Part shown: one piece after another, positions 9,029 to 17,335 of the stretch | How positions within the stretch are numbered: the first letter of the stretch is position 1 | Layout of the letters: each line of letters begins with the position of its first letter | Assembly (NCBI GenBank): GCA_003260025.2 | Contig: QFZU02000174.1 | Location: 1 to 64,000 of the forward strand | Reading direction: 5' to 3' | From: Microbispora triticiradicis | GTDB lineage: Bacteria; Actinomycetota; Actinomycetes; Streptosporangiales; Streptosporangiaceae | Length of the DNA stretch: 64,000 nt | Translations under genes and position numbers: made by a program | The notes under the pieces: generated by a model | What the model was told of the DNA's origin: nothing | Database searches by the model: none | Seen by the model: only the letters and a program-made list of their open reading frames with translations

Positions 9029-10079
9029 GGCCGGGGAGACGCAGCGGGTCCGCGCGCCGCAGCGCAACCAGGAGTGGGTGCTGACGCTCCTGCCCGCCTT
9101 CCCGCTGGTGCTGCTGGTGATGCGGCTCTGGTACGCCAGCAGGCAGGACACGCAGACCCTGCTGCTGCTCGTGCAGTACGTCAGCCCGCTCGGCCTGCTC
9201 ACCACGGTGCTGCTGACGCTCGTGTGGGTGCTGCCCGCCGTGGTGCTGGCCGGCCGGGTGCTCGGGCCGCTCTATCGGCTCAGCACCCGGCGCTCCTTCT
9301 GGGTGGCGCGGGCCGCCGACCGGGTGCCCGACTGGGTGGCCGCGGTGGCCGTGGGCGTCGGGCTGCTCGGCTGGCAGCTCCGTTTCCTGCCGACCCTGCT
9401 CATGCTCACGCTCGCGGTGGCCGGGCTGACCGTGCGGGAACGCCGTCCGCTGGACCGGACGTGGATCCGGGCCGTCTGCCTGGTGGTGCCGGTGGTCTCC
9501 GGCGTCCTCGTCCTCCTGCTGTTCCGCCCGGCGATCATGCAGGCGCTGGCGCAGCGTGACGTCGCCACGCTGATCCTGCTCACCGCGCCGCCCGTGCTCG
9601 CCCCGCTGGTCACCGGGCCGGTCCCCGCATCCGCCGCGCCGTTGGTGGTGCACGGCCTGACCTGGACGCTCGCCGTGCTCTTTCCACTGGTCGCCGGAGT
9701 GGTGGTGCTTCGGTCGCCGATCCTGCCGCTCACGGCCATGGAGATCGCCACCAAGCCGAACGGCGGGGCCGAACAGGTCACGATCGGCTACGTGATCGCC
9801 AGCGACGACCGGCTCGTCACCATCCTCGAACGCTCCGGCGCGGTCCGTTTCGTACGCAACGACCTGCTGGTCTCCCAGGTGCTCTGCCCGGAGCCGGGCG
9901 CGGTCCCGCACACCACCGTCGACCTCCACCAGTGGAACGTCGAGCGGAGCGCCCTTTCCTGGCTGGCTCCCGCGCCTGTGCCGATCCCGCCCGACTCCCG
10001 CTGCGAGGGCCGTCCGGCGTCACCGGCCGACCTCGCCCCCGGCGAGGCCGCGGACTCCGGGGCAGGCCCGCGCCGCTGA
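9018..10079 (+). CDS. Multi-pass membrane protein of unknown function, partner of the anchored binding protein
   Basis: This 353-residue protein has about seven or eight hydrophobic segments between residues 20 and 240 (VLTLLPAFPLVLLVMRLW, YVSPLGLLTTVLLTLVWVLPAVVLA and later ones). A soluble C-terminal part of about 110 residues follows (VTIGYVIASDDRLVTILERSGAVRFVRNDLLVSQ). I do not recognise the family and see no ABC permease EAA loop. The first 11 bases overlap the end of the anchored solute-binding gene, implying co-expression. The C-terminal domain lies on one face of the membrane and may interact with the binding domain or another partner; this is inference. Confidence 0.75.
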   Translation: MAAEAGETQRVRAPQRNQEWVLTLLPAFPLVLLVMRLWYASRQDTQTLLLLVQYVSPLGLLTTVLLTLVWVLPAVVLAGRVLGPLYRLSTRRSFWVARAADRVPDWVAAVAVGVGLLGWQLRFLPTLLMLTLAVAGLTVRERRPLDRTWIRAVCLVVPVVSGVLVLLLFRPAIMQALAQRDVATLILLTAPPVLAPLVTGPVPASAAPLVVHGLTWTLAVLFPLVAGVVVLRSPILPLTAMEIATKPNGGAEQVTIGYVIASDDRLVTILERSGAVRFVRNDLLVSQVLCPEPGAVPHTTVDLHQWNVERSALSWLAPAPVPIPPDSRCEGRPASPADLAPGEAADSGAGPRR

Positions 10080-10086
10080 CGACACC

Positions 10087-11025
10087 TCAGGTGATCGCGG
10101 GTGCGCCAAGAGTCCGGCGGACGGCGTCGCGGAGCCAGCGGTGGGCTCCGTCGGCGGCGTGACGGGGGTGCCAGGCCATGCCGATGGTCAACGGCGGCAG
10201 CGGGAGGGGAATGTCGAGGAGGCGGAGGCCGAGGGCGCCGGCGGGGTCGGTGAGGGGCGAGGGGCCGGCGCCGGGGGGTGCGGTGGGGATGAGGCAGACG
10301 ACGTCGCTACGGGCGGCGAGGGTCATCGCCGCCAGGTGGCCGGGAAGGACGGCGACGACCCGCCGGTGGAGGTTCCGCTCGGCCAGGGCGGTGTCGAGGG
10401 GGCCGGTGAACCGGCCGCGGCGGCTGACCGCGACGTGCTCGGCGGCGGCGAGCCGGGCCGGGGTCAGGGTTCCTTCGGTGAGGGGATGACCGGGCCGGAC
10501 GGCCGCCGCCATCCGGAGGGTGACCAGCTCTTCCACCCGGGTTTCGGGGTCGACGTGGTCGATGGATCCGATCTCCAGGTCGATGCGGCCGTCGCGGAGG
10601 GCCGGCCCGGCCTCCAGCTCTTCGGCCCGGAACCGCAACGAGACCCCTGGCGCCTCCTGCCGGGCCCGTCGCAGCAGTCCCGGAGCCAGCGCCGCGCCGA
10701 CGAGGTCGGCGGTCTGCAGGGTGAAGGTGCCGCGCAGGGTGGCGGGATCGACGTCGGCGCCGGGGGTGAGCAGTGCTTCGAGGCGGCGCACCACCGCGGC
10801 GGCTTCGTCGCGCAGGGCCTGGGCGCGGGGGGTGGGGACCATGGCCTGCCCGGCCCGGACCAGGAGCGGGTCCTGGAGGATGCGGCGGAGGCGGGCCAGG
10901 GTGCGGCTCATGGCGGCGGGGGAGGTGCGCAGGCGGGCGGCGGCGCGGGTGACGCTCTGCTCGGCCAGCAGGGCGTCCAGCGCGACGGCGAGATTGGCGT
11001 CGATGATCGGCTCTGAGCTGTTCAC
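10087..11025 (-). CDS. LysR-family transcriptional regulator
   Basis: This 312-residue regulator has an N-terminal winged helix (LAVALDALLAEQSVTRAAARL, SPAAMSRTLARLRRILQDPLLVR) and a C-terminal periplasmic-binding-like effector domain. It is NodD-like in the first 80 residues. It is divergent from the NmrA-type reductase at 11139, the classical LysR arrangement, so it probably controls that gene and the darcynin-like gene behind it. Its 3' end lies seven bases from the convergent membrane-protein gene; only a tiny CACCT-C-AGGTG hairpin sits there. Confidence 0.92.
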   Translation of the reverse strand: MNSSEPIIDANLAVALDALLAEQSVTRAAARLRTSPAAMSRTLARLRRILQDPLLVRAGQAMVPTPRAQALRDEAAAVVRRLEALLTPGADVDPATLRGTFTLQTADLVGAALAPGLLRRARQEAPGVSLRFRAEELEAGPALRDGRIDLEIGSIDHVDPETRVEELVTLRMAAAVRPGHPLTEGTLTPARLAAAEHVAVSRRGRFTGPLDTALAERNLHRRVVAVLPGHLAAMTLAARSDVVCLIPTAPPGAGPSPLTDPAGALGLRLLDIPLPLPPLTIGMAWHPRHAADGAHRWLRDAVRRTLGAPAIT

Positions 11026-11032
11026 CAGCGTA

Positions 11033-11063
11033 ATTCCATTTCAGGCAATGATTCCATGCTGAA
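11033..11063. promoter_or_regulatory. Candidate LysR operator region
   Basis: In the 113-base divergent gap, ATTCCAT occurs twice (11033-11039 and 11051-11057). TTCAG (11040-11044) and CTGAA (11059-11063) form an inverted repeat interleaved with them. The size and place suit a LysR recognition site overlapping both promoters. Binding by the adjacent regulator is inferred. Confidence 0.4.
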
Positions 11064-11138
11064 GTTCCCATTGTGGCAACACTGCGGCCCTCCGCAGGAT
11101 TGGAGGCGTTCCGATCCGACGCGACCCACGAGGTTCTC

Positions 11139-12032
11139 ATGATCGTCATTACTGCTCCGACCGGGAACATCGGCCGCCGGCTGCTGTCCCTGCTCCTGGA
11201 GTCCGCCCCCGCCCGTGGTGAAGAACTGCGCGTGGTCGTGCGCGACCCCGCCAGGCTCCCCGGCCCGGTACGCGAACGCGTCGAGGTGGTCACCGGCTCG
11301 CACGGCGATGCCGAGGTCGTCGACCGGGCCTTCGAGGGCGCCGACGCCGTCTTCTGGCTCGTCCCCCCGGACGCCTCCCTGACCCCCGCGGACGCCTACT
11401 GCGGCTTCACCCGCCCCGCCGCGAAGGCGCTCGCCGCCCACGGTGTCGGCCATGTCGTCGGCGTCTCCGCGCTCGGCCGCGGCACCCCGGTCGCCGGGCG
11501 CGCCGGACTCGTCACTGCGTCACTCGACATGGACGACCTCATCGCGGGCACCGGCGTCGCCTACCGGGCCCTGGCCTGCCCCTCCTTCTTCGAGAACCTT
11601 CTGGAGGAGGCCGGCTCGATCCGCCAGAAGGGCGTCTTCACCGACGTCGTCGCCGCCGACCGCAGGGCCCCCCTCGTCGCCGTCGCCGACATCGCGGCCG
11701 TCGCCGCCCGTCTGCTGCTGGACCGCTCCTGGACCGGCACCGGCAGCGTCCCCGTCCTCGGGCCGCGGGACCTTTCCCCGAACGACCTGGCCCGCATCAT
11801 GACCGAGCAGTTCGGCCGTCCCGTCCGTTACGAACGCCAGTCCCTCGACGACCTGCACGCCACCCTCGCCGGATACGGCCTCAACGAGGCGTTCGTCCAG
11901 GGCGTCGTCGACATGAAGCGGGCCAAGGACGACGGCCTCGACGCCGGTGTCACCCGTACGCCGGACACCGCCTCCCCCACCACCTTCGAGCAGTGGTGCG
12001 CCCGGACCCTCAAGCCCGCCGTCCTCGCCTGA
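11139..12032 (+). CDS. NmrA/SDR-type NAD(P)-binding reductase
   Basis: This 297-residue atypical short-chain dehydrogenase has the N-terminal nucleotide motif VITAPTGNIGRRLL and the second strand EVVTGSHGDAEVVDRAFEGADAVFWLVPP. That layout is seen in NmrA-like regulators and NAD(P)H:quinone or azo reductase relatives. The active-site Tyr/Lys of classical dehydrogenases is not evident. Its true substrate is unknown. The ATG at 11139 is chosen over upstream options because GAGG lies five bases before it and the Rossmann strand starts directly. It is the first gene of a unit with the darcynin-like gene, under the divergent LysR gene. Confidence 0.85.
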   Translation: MIVITAPTGNIGRRLLSLLLESAPARGEELRVVVRDPARLPGPVRERVEVVTGSHGDAEVVDRAFEGADAVFWLVPPDASLTPADAYCGFTRPAAKALAAHGVGHVVGVSALGRGTPVAGRAGLVTASLDMDDLIAGTGVAYRALACPSFFENLLEEAGSIRQKGVFTDVVAADRRAPLVAVADIAAVAARLLLDRSWTGTGSVPVLGPRDLSPNDLARIMTEQFGRPVRYERQSLDDLHATLAGYGLNEAFVQGVVDMKRAKDDGLDAGVTRTPDTASPTTFEQWCARTLKPAVLA

Positions 12033-12098
12033 CGCCTGCCGGCGCATCCGTGACGTCCACCAGACCGAGACCACCTGCCACCACAAAGGGAGCACATC

Positions 12099-12464
12099 AT
12101 GCCCGCTGAGACGACCGAACCGCCGATCACCGCGTTCATGCTCGTCAAGACCACCCCTGAATGGCTCGCCATGACCGTCCGGGAACGGGCGGACGCCTTC
12201 GCCACCCAGGTCGTCCCCGCGATCGAGGCCAGGACCACCGGCGTCCGGTCACGCTTCTACGACACGGAGTTCTACTCCGCGCGCGTCACCGACGTCTGGG
12301 TCTGGGAGGCGGACGACCACCACGCCTATCAGCTCCTCATCGACGCGCTGCGCGAAACACCCTTCTGGGACCGCTACTTCGAGGTCGTCGACCTCCTCGT
12401 CGGCGTGGAGAACGGCTACGCCCGCACCTACGGCCTCGACCCCGTCGCCACCGTCACCACCTGA
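12099..12464 (+). CDS. Darcynin-like protein
   Basis: This 121-residue protein matches the darcynin-type small-domain family ([68 protein letters not shown]). It looks like a dimeric alpha-beta barrel fold. No biochemical function is established. It starts 66 bases after the reductase gene on the same strand with GGGAG upstream and is probably co-transcribed. Convergent with the VapC-type toxin gene. Confidence 0.75.
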   Translation: MPAETTEPPITAFMLVKTTPEWLAMTVRERADAFATQVVPAIEARTTGVRSRFYDTEFYSARVTDVWVWEADDHHAYQLLIDALRETPFWDRYFEVVDLLVGVENGYARTYGLDPVATVTT

Positions 12465-12485
12465 CACACCGGCACAGCCGCGTGT

Positions 12486-12932
12486 TCACACGAGAGCGAA
12501 TCCGAGTGCTTCGGCGGCCTGCGCCTGAAAGCGATCGCGGCTGGCGAAGCCGAGCTTGTCTCCCTCTTCCTCCAGAAGAGGAATCGCCGCGATCTCGGCC
12601 ATGGCGAGGTGAATCGCGTCGAGCGCACGCAACGCATGGGCATAGACGATCTCGGTGGCGCGCTGTTCGACCGCCTCACGTGGAGCGGCGAGCAGCGTGA
12701 CAGGACCGTCTTCGCCAAGGTCGGACGACAGAACCGCGAGAGTTCCGTCCAGGTCCATCAGCCGTTGCGTGCGTGCCGCGCGCACCAGAACGCCGGTCAC
12801 TTCAACCACCGTCAGCGTTCCTGTCACCAATAGATGATCAGGATCGTCCAGAAGCTCACGAGCCCGGCCATGACCAGGCTCGTCACGAAGGTAGGCGCAG
12901 GCGAGGACGGAGGAGTCGACGTAGGTGAGCAT
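12486..12932 (-). CDS. vapC: PIN-domain ribonuclease toxin (VapC type)
   Basis: This 148-residue PIN protein carries the acidic metal-binding set: D6 in YVDSSVL, E44 in VVEVTGV, D105 in ALRALDAIHLA and D133 in SRDRFQAQAAEALG. Enzymes of this family cleave specific tRNAs or rRNA when freed from antitoxin. It follows the antitoxin gene by eight bases on the same strand, the usual antitoxin-toxin order. All key residues are present, so the toxin is likely intact. Confidence 0.9.
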   Translation of the reverse strand: MLTYVDSSVLACAYLRDEPGHGRARELLDDPDHLLVTGTLTVVEVTGVLVRAARTQRLMDLDGTLAVLSSDLGEDGPVTLLAAPREAVEQRATEIVYAHALRALDAIHLAMAEIAAIPLLEEEGDKLGFASRDRFQAQAAEALGFALV

Positions 12933-12940
12933 GGTGGCGG

Positions 12941-13237
12941 TCAGCGACCTTCGGCCCAGAGCCGGTCGAGTATGGGGCCGATACCCTCGGTCGTCTCCAG
13001 AGCGCGCTCGCGGTCAGCGCTGGTCACCCGTTGCGTCTCAGGAACACAACCTTCCGCGAGGACGCCCAGGCGGCGGGCCCGGGCGCGCAGTTCCGCCCGT
13101 GCGTCGAGCGTCTCATCGGCGACGCCCTTCGCGAGGATCTCTGCGGCGGTCGCGTTGATGGATCGGCCGGTGCGGTGAGCTCGGCGCGTGATACGCCGAT
13201 GAAGGTCGTCATCGATCCGAAGCAGTAGTTGTTTCAC
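12941..13237 (-). CDS. vapB: Ribbon-helix-helix antitoxin (VapB/FitA type)
   Basis: This 98-residue protein starts with the ribbon-helix-helix DNA-binding segment KQLLLRIDDDLHRRITRRAHRTGRSINATAAEIL. A flexible C-terminal tail that would wrap the PIN toxin follows (GIGPILDRLWAEGR, a typical toxin-binding end). It should neutralise the toxin and repress its own operon with it. The ATG at 13237 follows GAAGGG. A 12-bp palindrome 30 bases upstream is a candidate operator. Confidence 0.88.
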   Translation of the reverse strand: MKQLLLRIDDDLHRRITRRAHRTGRSINATAAEILAKGVADETLDARAELRARARRLGVLAEGCVPETQRVTSADRERALETTEGIGPILDRLWAEGR

Positions 13238-13266
13238 CCTTCGATGCTATCAATAATGGTCGCAGT

Positions 13267-13278
13267 AGTGATATCACT
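13267..13278. promoter_or_regulatory. Palindromic candidate operator of the vapBC unit
   Basis: AGTGATATCACT is a perfect 12-bp palindrome 30 bases upstream of the antitoxin start, in a locally A/T-rich stretch. Ribbon-helix-helix antitoxins bind short palindromes of this kind. Binding is inferred from position. Confidence 0.5.
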
Positions 13279-13434
13279 TGCCCCTACCTGACTCCGCTTG
13301 TTTTCTGCTGGTCGCGGCACTGCCGGCGGGCCGTGAGCGCGGTTCCGGAGCGTCATGGACATCAAGGGTGGGTTCTCATGCGGCGTTAATCGAGGGCTCA
13401 GGGCGGTCCCATCAGGGGTCGCGAGCGTGGGGCC

Positions 13435-14607
13435 ATGAGCGTAACGATGGTGTCCGGGCCGGAGGCGGGGGCGTCCCGCCGGACCCGGCTGGTCGAGGTG
13501 GTCGTCCCCGTCCACAACGAGGAGCGTGTGCTGGCCGCGAGTGTGCGGCGGCTGCACGGCTACCTCGCCCGCGAGTTCCCGTACGGCTTCCGCGTGACGA
13601 TCGCGGACAACGCGAGCACCGACGCCACGTGGCGGATCGCCGGGCGGCTGGCGGGCGAGCTGCCCGGGGTGCGGGCCGTGCACCTGGACCGCAAGGGCCG
13701 GGGCCGGGCCCTGCGGAGGGTGTGGGAGGCCAGCGAGGCCGACGTCGTCGCGTACATGGACGTCGACCTGTCGACCGACCTGGACGCGTTCCTGCCGCTC
13801 GTCGCGCCGCTGCTGAGCGGGCACAGCGACCTGGCGATCGGCACCCGCCTTTCTCCCTGGGCCAACGTGGTGCGCGGCCCGAAGCGCGAGATCATCTCGC
13901 GGGCCTACAACCTGCTCCTGCGGTCGCTGATGGGCGTGCGCTTCTCCGACGCGCAGTGCGGCTTCAAGGCCGTACGCACGGAGGTGGCGCAGGCGCTGCT
14001 GCCCGCGGTGCGCGACGAGGAGTGGTTCTTCGACACCGAGTTGCTGCTGCTCGCGGAGCAGCACGGCCTGCGCATCCACGAGGTGCCGGTCGACTGGGTG
14101 GACGACCCCGACAGCCGGGTGGACATCGTCAGGACGGCGGTCGGCGACCTGCGCGGCATGTGGCGGGTCGCCCGCGCGAGCCTGCGCCGTCCGCCGGCCC
14201 GCCCGGTCACCACGTCCATCAGGAGGCAGATCCCGGCGTTCGCGGTCATCGGCATGATCAGCACGGCCGCCCACCTCGCGCTGTTCTGGACGCTGCGCGC
14301 CGTCCTGCCGGCCGTTATCGCCAACGCGGTCGCGTTGCTGGTGACCGCGGTGGCCAACACCGCCGCCAACCGGCGCTTCACCTTCGGCGTACGCGGCCGG
14401 GCGGGGGCCCTGCGGCACCACCTGGGCGGGCTCGTCGCCTTCGTCGCGGGGCTCGCGCTGACCAGCGCGGGCCTGGCCGCGCTGCCCGCCGGGGCGCCGC
14501 GGGCGGCCGAACTGGCCGCCGTGATCGTCGCGAACGGCCTCGCCACGCTGCTGCGCTTCCTGCTCCTGCGATCCTGGGTCTTCGCGCCCGGCAAGGACTC
14601 CCGATGA
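13435..14607 (+). CDS. GT2 glycosyltransferase fused to a GtrA-like membrane domain
   Basis: This 390-residue protein has an N-terminal GT-A domain like dolichol-phosphate mannosyltransferase: VVVPVHNEERVL, the nucleotide-sugar site DNASTDATW, AYMDVDLSTDL with the metal-binding DxD-like element, and SDAQCGFKA. From about residue 265 a four-helix GtrA domain follows (FAVIGMISTAAHLALFWTL, VANTAANRRFTFG). Such fusions load a sugar on polyprenyl phosphate and move it across the membrane. The next gene, a GT39-type transferase overlapping by four bases, would use the lipid-linked sugar outside. The B. subtilis ykcC-ykcB pair is a parallel. Acceptor unknown. Confidence 0.88.
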   Translation: MSVTMVSGPEAGASRRTRLVEVVVPVHNEERVLAASVRRLHGYLAREFPYGFRVTIADNASTDATWRIAGRLAGELPGVRAVHLDRKGRGRALRRVWEASEADVVAYMDVDLSTDLDAFLPLVAPLLSGHSDLAIGTRLSPWANVVRGPKREIISRAYNLLLRSLMGVRFSDAQCGFKAVRTEVAQALLPAVRDEEWFFDTELLLLAEQHGLRIHEVPVDWVDDPDSRVDIVRTAVGDLRGMWRVARASLRRPPARPVTTSIRRQIPAFAVIGMISTAAHLALFWTLRAVLPAVIANAVALLVTAVANTAANRRFTFGVRGRAGALRHHLGGLVAFVAGLALTSAGLAALPAGAPRAAELAAVIVANGLATLLRFLLLRSWVFAPGKDSR

Positions 14608-16706
14608 CCGTGCTCGCCACCATGACCCCGATCGGCCGGCGAGCCCCTGCCACTCCGTTCCTGCGCTGGGGCAGGTGGGCCGTCCTCGTCCTCGCGGCCG
14701 TCCTCCACACCTGGGCGCTCGGCCGCAACGGGTACGCCAACGACTACTACGCGGCCGCGATCTACTCCGGCACCCGAAGCTGGAAGGCGTTCTTCTACGG
14801 CGCGCTGGACTCCGGGTCGTTCATCACCGTCGACAAGCCGCCGTTCGCGCTGTGGGTCATGGGCCTGTCGGCCCGGATCTTCGGCTTCGGCACGTGGAGC
14901 ATGCTGCTGCCGCAGGCCGCGGCCGGAGTCGGGTCGGTGGCCCTGGTCGGCTCGGCCGTACGGCGGTCGCTGCGCGGGCTCGGCGAGCGCGCGGCCGGGG
15001 TGGCGGCCCTGCTGGCGGCGCTGGTGATGACGCTGACGCCGATCACCGTCGCCATCAACCGGGACAACAACCCCGACACGATCCTGGTGCTCCTGCTGGT
15101 GGCGGCCGGGTGGTTCTGCCTGGAGGCGACCCGCACCGGGCGCCTGCGCACGCTGCTGATGGTCGCCGTGCTGGTGGGCCTCGCCTTCAACACCAAGATG
15201 CTGCAGGCCTACCTGGTGCTGCCCGCGTGCGCGCTCGCCTACCTGTACGCGGCGCCGGGGCGGCTCGTACGGCGGATCGGGCGCCTGCTCGCCGCCGGAG
15301 CGGTGCTCGTCGTCTCCAGCGGATGGTGGATGGTCCTGGTCGACCTGACCCCGGCCTCCTCCCGGCCGTACATCGGGGGCAGCACCGACAACAGCGTGTG
15401 GGACCTGGTGATCGGCTACAACGGCCTCGGCCGCGTCTTCGGCGGCGCGGGCAACGGCGGGCCGGCCCGGCTCCCCGTGGCGGCGTCCGGCGACCTGCCC
15501 GAGGGCCTCACCCGGGCCTTCGGCGGTGGCCCGGGAGGTGGCCCGGGAGGCGGGTTCGGCGGCACGGCGGGCGCCGGGCGGCTGTTCAACGACGTCATGG
15601 CCGGGCAGATCTCCTGGCTGCTCCCGTTCGCCGCGGGGGCGCTCGTCTGCGGCCTGCTCCTGGCCGCCCGGCACACGTACGGGCCCGCGACCCGGCCCGT
15701 CCGCGCCGCGCTGCTGCTCTGGGGCGGCTGGCTGCTGGTCCACTACGCCGTCTTCAGCTTCTCCAGCGGCACCTTCCACCCCTACTACACGACCGCGATG
15801 ACTCCCGCGATCGCCGCGCTGACCGGCGCCGGCGGCGTGCTGATGTGGCGGGCGGCCCGTACGTCCCGGGCCTGGCGACCGGTCCTGGCGGCGGCCGTCG
15901 CCGCGACGGGCGCCTGGTCGTTCGCCGTGCTGCGCCGTACGCCGGAGTTCGTGCCCTGGCTCGCCTGGACGATCGCGGGCGTGACGGCGGTGGCCGTGCT
16001 CGCCCTGGTGGCCTCGGCGTTCGTCCCCGTGAGGCGAGACGCGGACCCCGACGCCGGGCGCGGACGCCGTGCGGCCACGCGGGTCACGGCACTCGCACGG
16101 GTCACGGCGCTCGCATCGGCCGCGGCGGTCGCGGCTGGGCTCGCCGGACCGGCGGCGTACGCCGTGACGCCGCTCGGCACGGCGGTGAACGGCACCAACC
16201 CCACCGCAGGCCCCGCGACCGGGAGCGGCGGGGGTCCCTTCGGCGGGCGCGCTGGCCTCCCCGGTGGTCTTCCCGGCCAGGGCACACCGCCCGGGCGGCC
16301 GGAGGACGGGACGGACGGACGGCTGGACGGGCGGATGGGCGGACCTGGAGGGATGGGCGGGGCCGTGGACGCCGAGATGGCCGCCTACCTGAAGCGGAAC
16401 AAGGGCGGTGCCACCTGGCTGGTCGCCGTGGGGAGCGCGCAGAGCGCCTCCTCGCTCATCCTGTCGGCCGGAGAGCCGGTCATCGCGATGGGCGGCTTCA
16501 CCGGCTCCGATCCCGCGATGACCGTGGACCTGCTGAAGAGGTACGCCGCGGACGGCAGCCTGCGGTACGTCCTGCTCGGCGAAGGACGCGGACCCGGCGG
16601 CGGGGCCGACTCGTCCGTCACCGCCTGGGTGAAGGCCAACGCGACCCTCGTCCCGGCGTCCGAATACGGCGGAACCGGGACAAGCACCCTCTACCGCCTG
16701 AGCTGA
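14604..16706 (+). CDS. GT39/ArnT-like integral membrane glycosyltransferase
   Basis: This 700-residue polytopic protein resembles PMT/ArnT-like lipid-linked-sugar transferases (YkcB group). The first external loop holds YANDYYAAAIYSGTRSWK and SGSFITVDKPPFALW. The acidic catalytic Asp found in this loop in GT39 enzymes probably lies in ANDYY. About a dozen transmembrane helices follow, with a Gly-rich loop (GGGPGGGPGGGFGG) near residue 310. A soluble C-terminal domain (about 595-700, DAEMAAYLKRNKGGATWLVAVGS) ends the protein. It starts with ATGA overlap to the GT2-GtrA gene. Probable role: glycosylation of a surface polymer or protein. Confidence 0.87.
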   Translation: MTVLATMTPIGRRAPATPFLRWGRWAVLVLAAVLHTWALGRNGYANDYYAAAIYSGTRSWKAFFYGALDSGSFITVDKPPFALWVMGLSARIFGFGTWSMLLPQAAAGVGSVALVGSAVRRSLRGLGERAAGVAALLAALVMTLTPITVAINRDNNPDTILVLLLVAAGWFCLEATRTGRLRTLLMVAVLVGLAFNTKMLQAYLVLPACALAYLYAAPGRLVRRIGRLLAAGAVLVVSSGWWMVLVDLTPASSRPYIGGSTDNSVWDLVIGYNGLGRVFGGAGNGGPARLPVAASGDLPEGLTRAFGGGPGGGPGGGFGGTAGAGRLFNDVMAGQISWLLPFAAGALVCGLLLAARHTYGPATRPVRAALLLWGGWLLVHYAVFSFSSGTFHPYYTTAMTPAIAALTGAGGVLMWRAARTSRAWRPVLAAAVAATGAWSFAVLRRTPEFVPWLAWTIAGVTAVAVLALVASAFVPVRRDADPDAGRGRRAATRVTALARVTALASAAAVAAGLAGPAAYAVTPLGTAVNGTNPTAGPATGSGGGPFGGRAGLPGGLPGQGTPPGRPEDGTDGRLDGRMGGPGGMGGAVDAEMAAYLKRNKGGATWLVAVGSAQSASSLILSAGEPVIAMGGFTGSDPAMTVDLLKRYAADGSLRYVLLGEGRGPGGGADSSVTAWVKANATLVPASEYGGTGTSTLYRLS

Positions 16707-16732
16707 GCGCGTACGAGCACCGATACCCAGGG

Positions 16733-16742
16733 CCGATATCGG
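16733..16742. promoter_or_regulatory. CCGATATCGG palindrome upstream of the ferritin-like gene
   Basis: A 10-bp perfect palindrome lies 72 bases before the ferritin-like start. The same core occurs in the longer palindrome before the GlcD-like gene at 30059. A shared regulator is possible but unproven. Confidence 0.35.
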
Positions 16743-16813
16743 GACCGGACGCGTTCGGCCGCCACCTTCGCGGGTACGGGAAGGGCCTCTCGATGACGAA
16801 AGGACGATCACCC

Positions 16814-17230
16814 ATGGACACGGAGGCCTTCATCGCCCTCCTGAACGAGGACCTGGAGAGCGAGTACCGCTCGATCGTGCAGTACGTCCAGCACGCGGCG
16901 ACGATCAAGGGCGCGCAGTACCTGTCGATCATCGAGGAGCTCAAGCAGCACCTCGGCCAGGAGCTCAACCACGCGAGCACGCTGGCCGAGCAGATCGACT
17001 TCCTCGGCGGCGTGCCGAGCGTCCGCGTTCCCGAGATCCCGGTCGCGACCGACAGCGCCCAGGCGTTGCGGCTCGACCTCGAACTGGAGCAGGAGCAGCT
17101 GCGCCGCTACCGCGAGCGGGTGGAGCAGGCCCAGCAGCTCGGCCTGAGCGACGTCGCCGAGGCGCTGCGCCCGCTGCTGCAGCAGACGCAGGACCACGTC
17201 ATGGACCTGCAGACCGTGCTGGGCGAGTGA
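16814..17230 (+). CDS. Ferritin-like (bacterioferritin-like) protein
   Basis: This 138-residue four-helix protein resembles bacterioferritin. Helix 1 has LNEDLESEYRSIVQYVQH and helix 2 EELKQHLGQELNHA with an ExxH iron-ligand pair. Helix 3 is LDLELEQEQLRRYRERV and helix 4 LLQQTQDHVMDL. In helix 4 the residue three before the histidine is Thr, where bacterioferritins have Glu, so one di-iron site ligand seems lost. Ferroxidase activity may be weak or absent. Start 16814 has AAAGGA upstream; an in-frame ATG at 16794 would add seven residues. Confidence 0.8.
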   Translation: MDTEAFIALLNEDLESEYRSIVQYVQHAATIKGAQYLSIIEELKQHLGQELNHASTLAEQIDFLGGVPSVRVPEIPVATDSAQALRLDLELEQEQLRRYRERVEQAQQLGLSDVAEALRPLLQQTQDHVMDLQTVLGE

Positions 17231-17335
17231 CGGACGGCATACCGGCGGATGAGGCGCGCGGGCTCGCGGCCGGGACGGGTCGCGTCGCCCGTGCGTCCGG
17301 CGCGTCCGCCAGGGCGGCGGTGCCTCGGCGAGGGG

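Noticed and set aside
13905..16811. 968-residue minus-strand frame opposite the glycosyltransferases
   Set aside because: Antisense shadow; no motifs.
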